Source: Phaeosaccion multiseriatum
Taxonomy: Eukaryota; Ochrophyta, other classes
Assembly (NCBI GenBank): GCA_965112735.1
Contig: OZ218950.1
Span: 6,386,001-6,450,000, forward strand
Direction of reading: 5' to 3'
Length of the DNA stretch: 64,000 nt
The notes beneath the pieces were generated by a model, which saw nothing but the letters and a program-made list of their open reading frames with translations, was not told the DNA's origin and searched no databases. Shown in pieces: positions 62,431-64,000 of the stretch (positions are counted from its first letter, which is position 1; every line of letters begins with the position of its first letter). The translations under genes and the position numbers were made by a program.

Positions 62431-64000
62431 ATGCAGCAGCCGAAGCTGTGCCTTGGGGCCTTGGCCCTTGGGTGCGTGTTTTCCACGTCAGTAGCCTTTG
62501 TGTCTCCCCTCTCTGCCCCTCGCGGCTTTGTGGCTCCTCTCCAGCAGCCGCAGCATCAGCAGCACAAGCAGAGCCGAGGACTCGGCCATGGATCTGTTGG
62601 GGTATTGCATTCTGCCTTGGAGACTCGCCGTAGCACGAGGTAAGCTTAAGACTGTCACAAGAAGGTACCTGCGTCATCTGGCACCTTGCATGGTGCCACT
62701 TTCAGGAGATACAAACGGTCAAGAGCGAGAGCAGCCCTCCAATCGCTCCTTGTTGGTTTGAATCTACTGCGAACGAAGATGACGACGTGCGACTCCTCCT
62801 TTGTCTCCCCTTTCACCTGTTTGTCCTACTCTCTCTCCCTCTCTCCTACTCTCTCTCTCTCTGTCTGTCTTTGTCAGCATGATCTTTAGGTGGGGTCGAC
62901 GAGACCATCAGGCAAAATCAAGGCAGAGCTCATCGGCGCTGCGCATGGTATCAGGGACAGACGATGTCCAGGGGAACGACAAGACGGGCGTCAGGAGGCT
63001 TGTTTTGGGAGGAATCTGGGCAGGCCTGGTCGCTTGGGCTTTTCTCTTTGCTCCTGGAAATAACCCGGCTGCCAAGGCTCTCGACGCGCAGCTTGTCACC
63101 GCTATGATTGCGAATCTAGCGGACACCAATGTAGACTTGATCTTCCGCCTGGTGTTCAACGCCTTGGGCCTCATGCCGCTCCTGTACGCCGGCATCCTGC
63201 TGCCTGGCTCCAAGGACCAGAAGCCGGTCCCTGCCTTTCCGTTCATTTTGTCCTCCATGGCCCTCGGATTTTTCGGGTTGGGGCCGTACGTGGCACTTCG
63301 AGAGTAAGTATATCTAAAGTTCCCTCCCTCTCTTTCCTCCTCCTCTTCCTCCTCACCGTTTACTCACACTCCCTCTGCTTTGTTTTCTGTTGCATTCCGC
63401 GCTGTTCCGAACCTTGCCTTCCCCCCCCTACACACAGATACAAGCCTTCGGTAAACCCTGAGAGCCTCGGCTGGGTACGTTCGTTCAGTTCCTTTGTGAT
63501 AGTCTGGCGCCTTTGCAACACTTCTGAATCGGCGGGCCTTTGTGCTCTCAGGAATGAATGTGCGCCTCTGGAAAAGAACCAAAGGGAGAAGGAATCGCCC
63601 TCGTTGCTAACCTTGGTCATCTGAGCTGCTTCCCACCTCACTTGTCTTGCTCTGCCCTCGGTCAGGGGGGAGGGGAGCGGGGGTGGGGTGGGCAGTGGCG
63701 TGTGGGCGTTTCCACAAACACTTGACTTGCTCCCCTCCCCCTCCCTTTCTATTGTTTTCCTCTCCCTCGTCCTGTGTCCCTCTCCCCTCCACCCTGCCCC
63801 TCCTCTTTGCCTCTCTTGCATCATCAGCTAGCCAAAGGGGCCAACTCGAAGGCCTTTGGCGGCGTTTGCCTGCTTTACCTGCTGGGGCTTTGCTACACAG
63901 CCACTACTGGAGACCTCTCCGCAAGCTGGCCAGAGTTCCTCCGGCTCGCCTCCACACAGCAGCTCGTCAACGTCTCGTCGGTGCGTCGTGCGAATCACTC
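62431..64000 (+). CDS. Plastid-targeted membrane protein (partial)
   Basis: Exons 62431-62639, 62878-63303, 63438-63474 and 63828-63980; the gene continues beyond the window. Exon 1 encodes a bipartite leader: a signal peptide (LCLGALALGCVFSTSVA) cut before FVSPLSAPRGF, the AF motif of secondary red plastids, then a Gln/His/Arg-rich transit-like segment. The mature part has about four membrane segments (LVLGGIWAGLVAWAFLFAP; LVFNALGLMPLLYAGILLPG; FPFILSSMALGFFGLGPYVA; FGGVCLLYLLGLCY) and the conserved-looking loops YKPSVNPESLGW and LAKGANSKAFGG. It resembles unnamed plastid envelope or thylakoid proteins of plants and algae; the activity is unknown. Exon 2 has two in-frame acceptors 12 bases apart (62878 and 62890), so two isoforms differing by four residues are possible. 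Confidence 0.8.

Overview
The window is nuclear DNA of a eukaryotic alga. Most genes are split by GT-AG introns. At the right edge is a protein with a signal peptide followed by an AF cleavage motif, the plastid-import leader typical of algae with secondary red plastids. Together with FNIP-type repeats and a fungal-type Afi1/mesA DENN protein, this suggests a photosynthetic stramenopile (ochrophyte); the species cannot be read from the sequence. Simple repeats are very abundant, chiefly in introns. No tRNA, rRNA, CRISPR array or bacterial-style operon was seen.

Left flank (1-7.4 kb): a partial acidic/Gly-rich gene (-), a 10+ exon animal-type haem peroxidase (-) lacking its distal catalytic residues, and a divergent NAT9-type acetyltransferase (+), then a gene-poor stretch with a small foldback element.

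Array (7.4-18 kb and 29.1-39.3 kb): five intact single-exon genes for proteins built of two alternating FNIP-like repeats (7 to 13 double units each), all on +, alternate with short three-exon TPR genes. The block TPR-FNIP-TPR-[MITE + retroelement fragment]-FNIP occurs twice, about 20 kb apart, with the same nested insertions, so it was duplicated as a unit. A truncated TPR copy and a decayed FNIP relic end the array.

Single-copy island inside the array (18.6-29.1 kb): a 12-exon DENN/Afi1-like protein (-), a myristoylation-motif LRRC57-like LRR protein (-), and a divergent biotin protein ligase (+).

Right part (39-64 kb): two members of a second foldback MITE family, a ten-repeat zinc-binding protein with a disordered tail (+), an ABHD17-like serine hydrolase (-), a Lys/Ser-rich TPR protein (-) divergent from an LRR/Gln-rich protein (+), a TTC5/Strap homologue (+), a small coiled-coil-like ORF (+), a poly-Gln protein (-), and divergently from it the plastid membrane protein (+, runs off the edge). 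The single-copy genes are housekeeping in type (protein acetylation, biotinylation, vesicle traffic, depalmitoylation, stress co-factor) and show no common pathway; the unusual content is the FNIP/TPR array.
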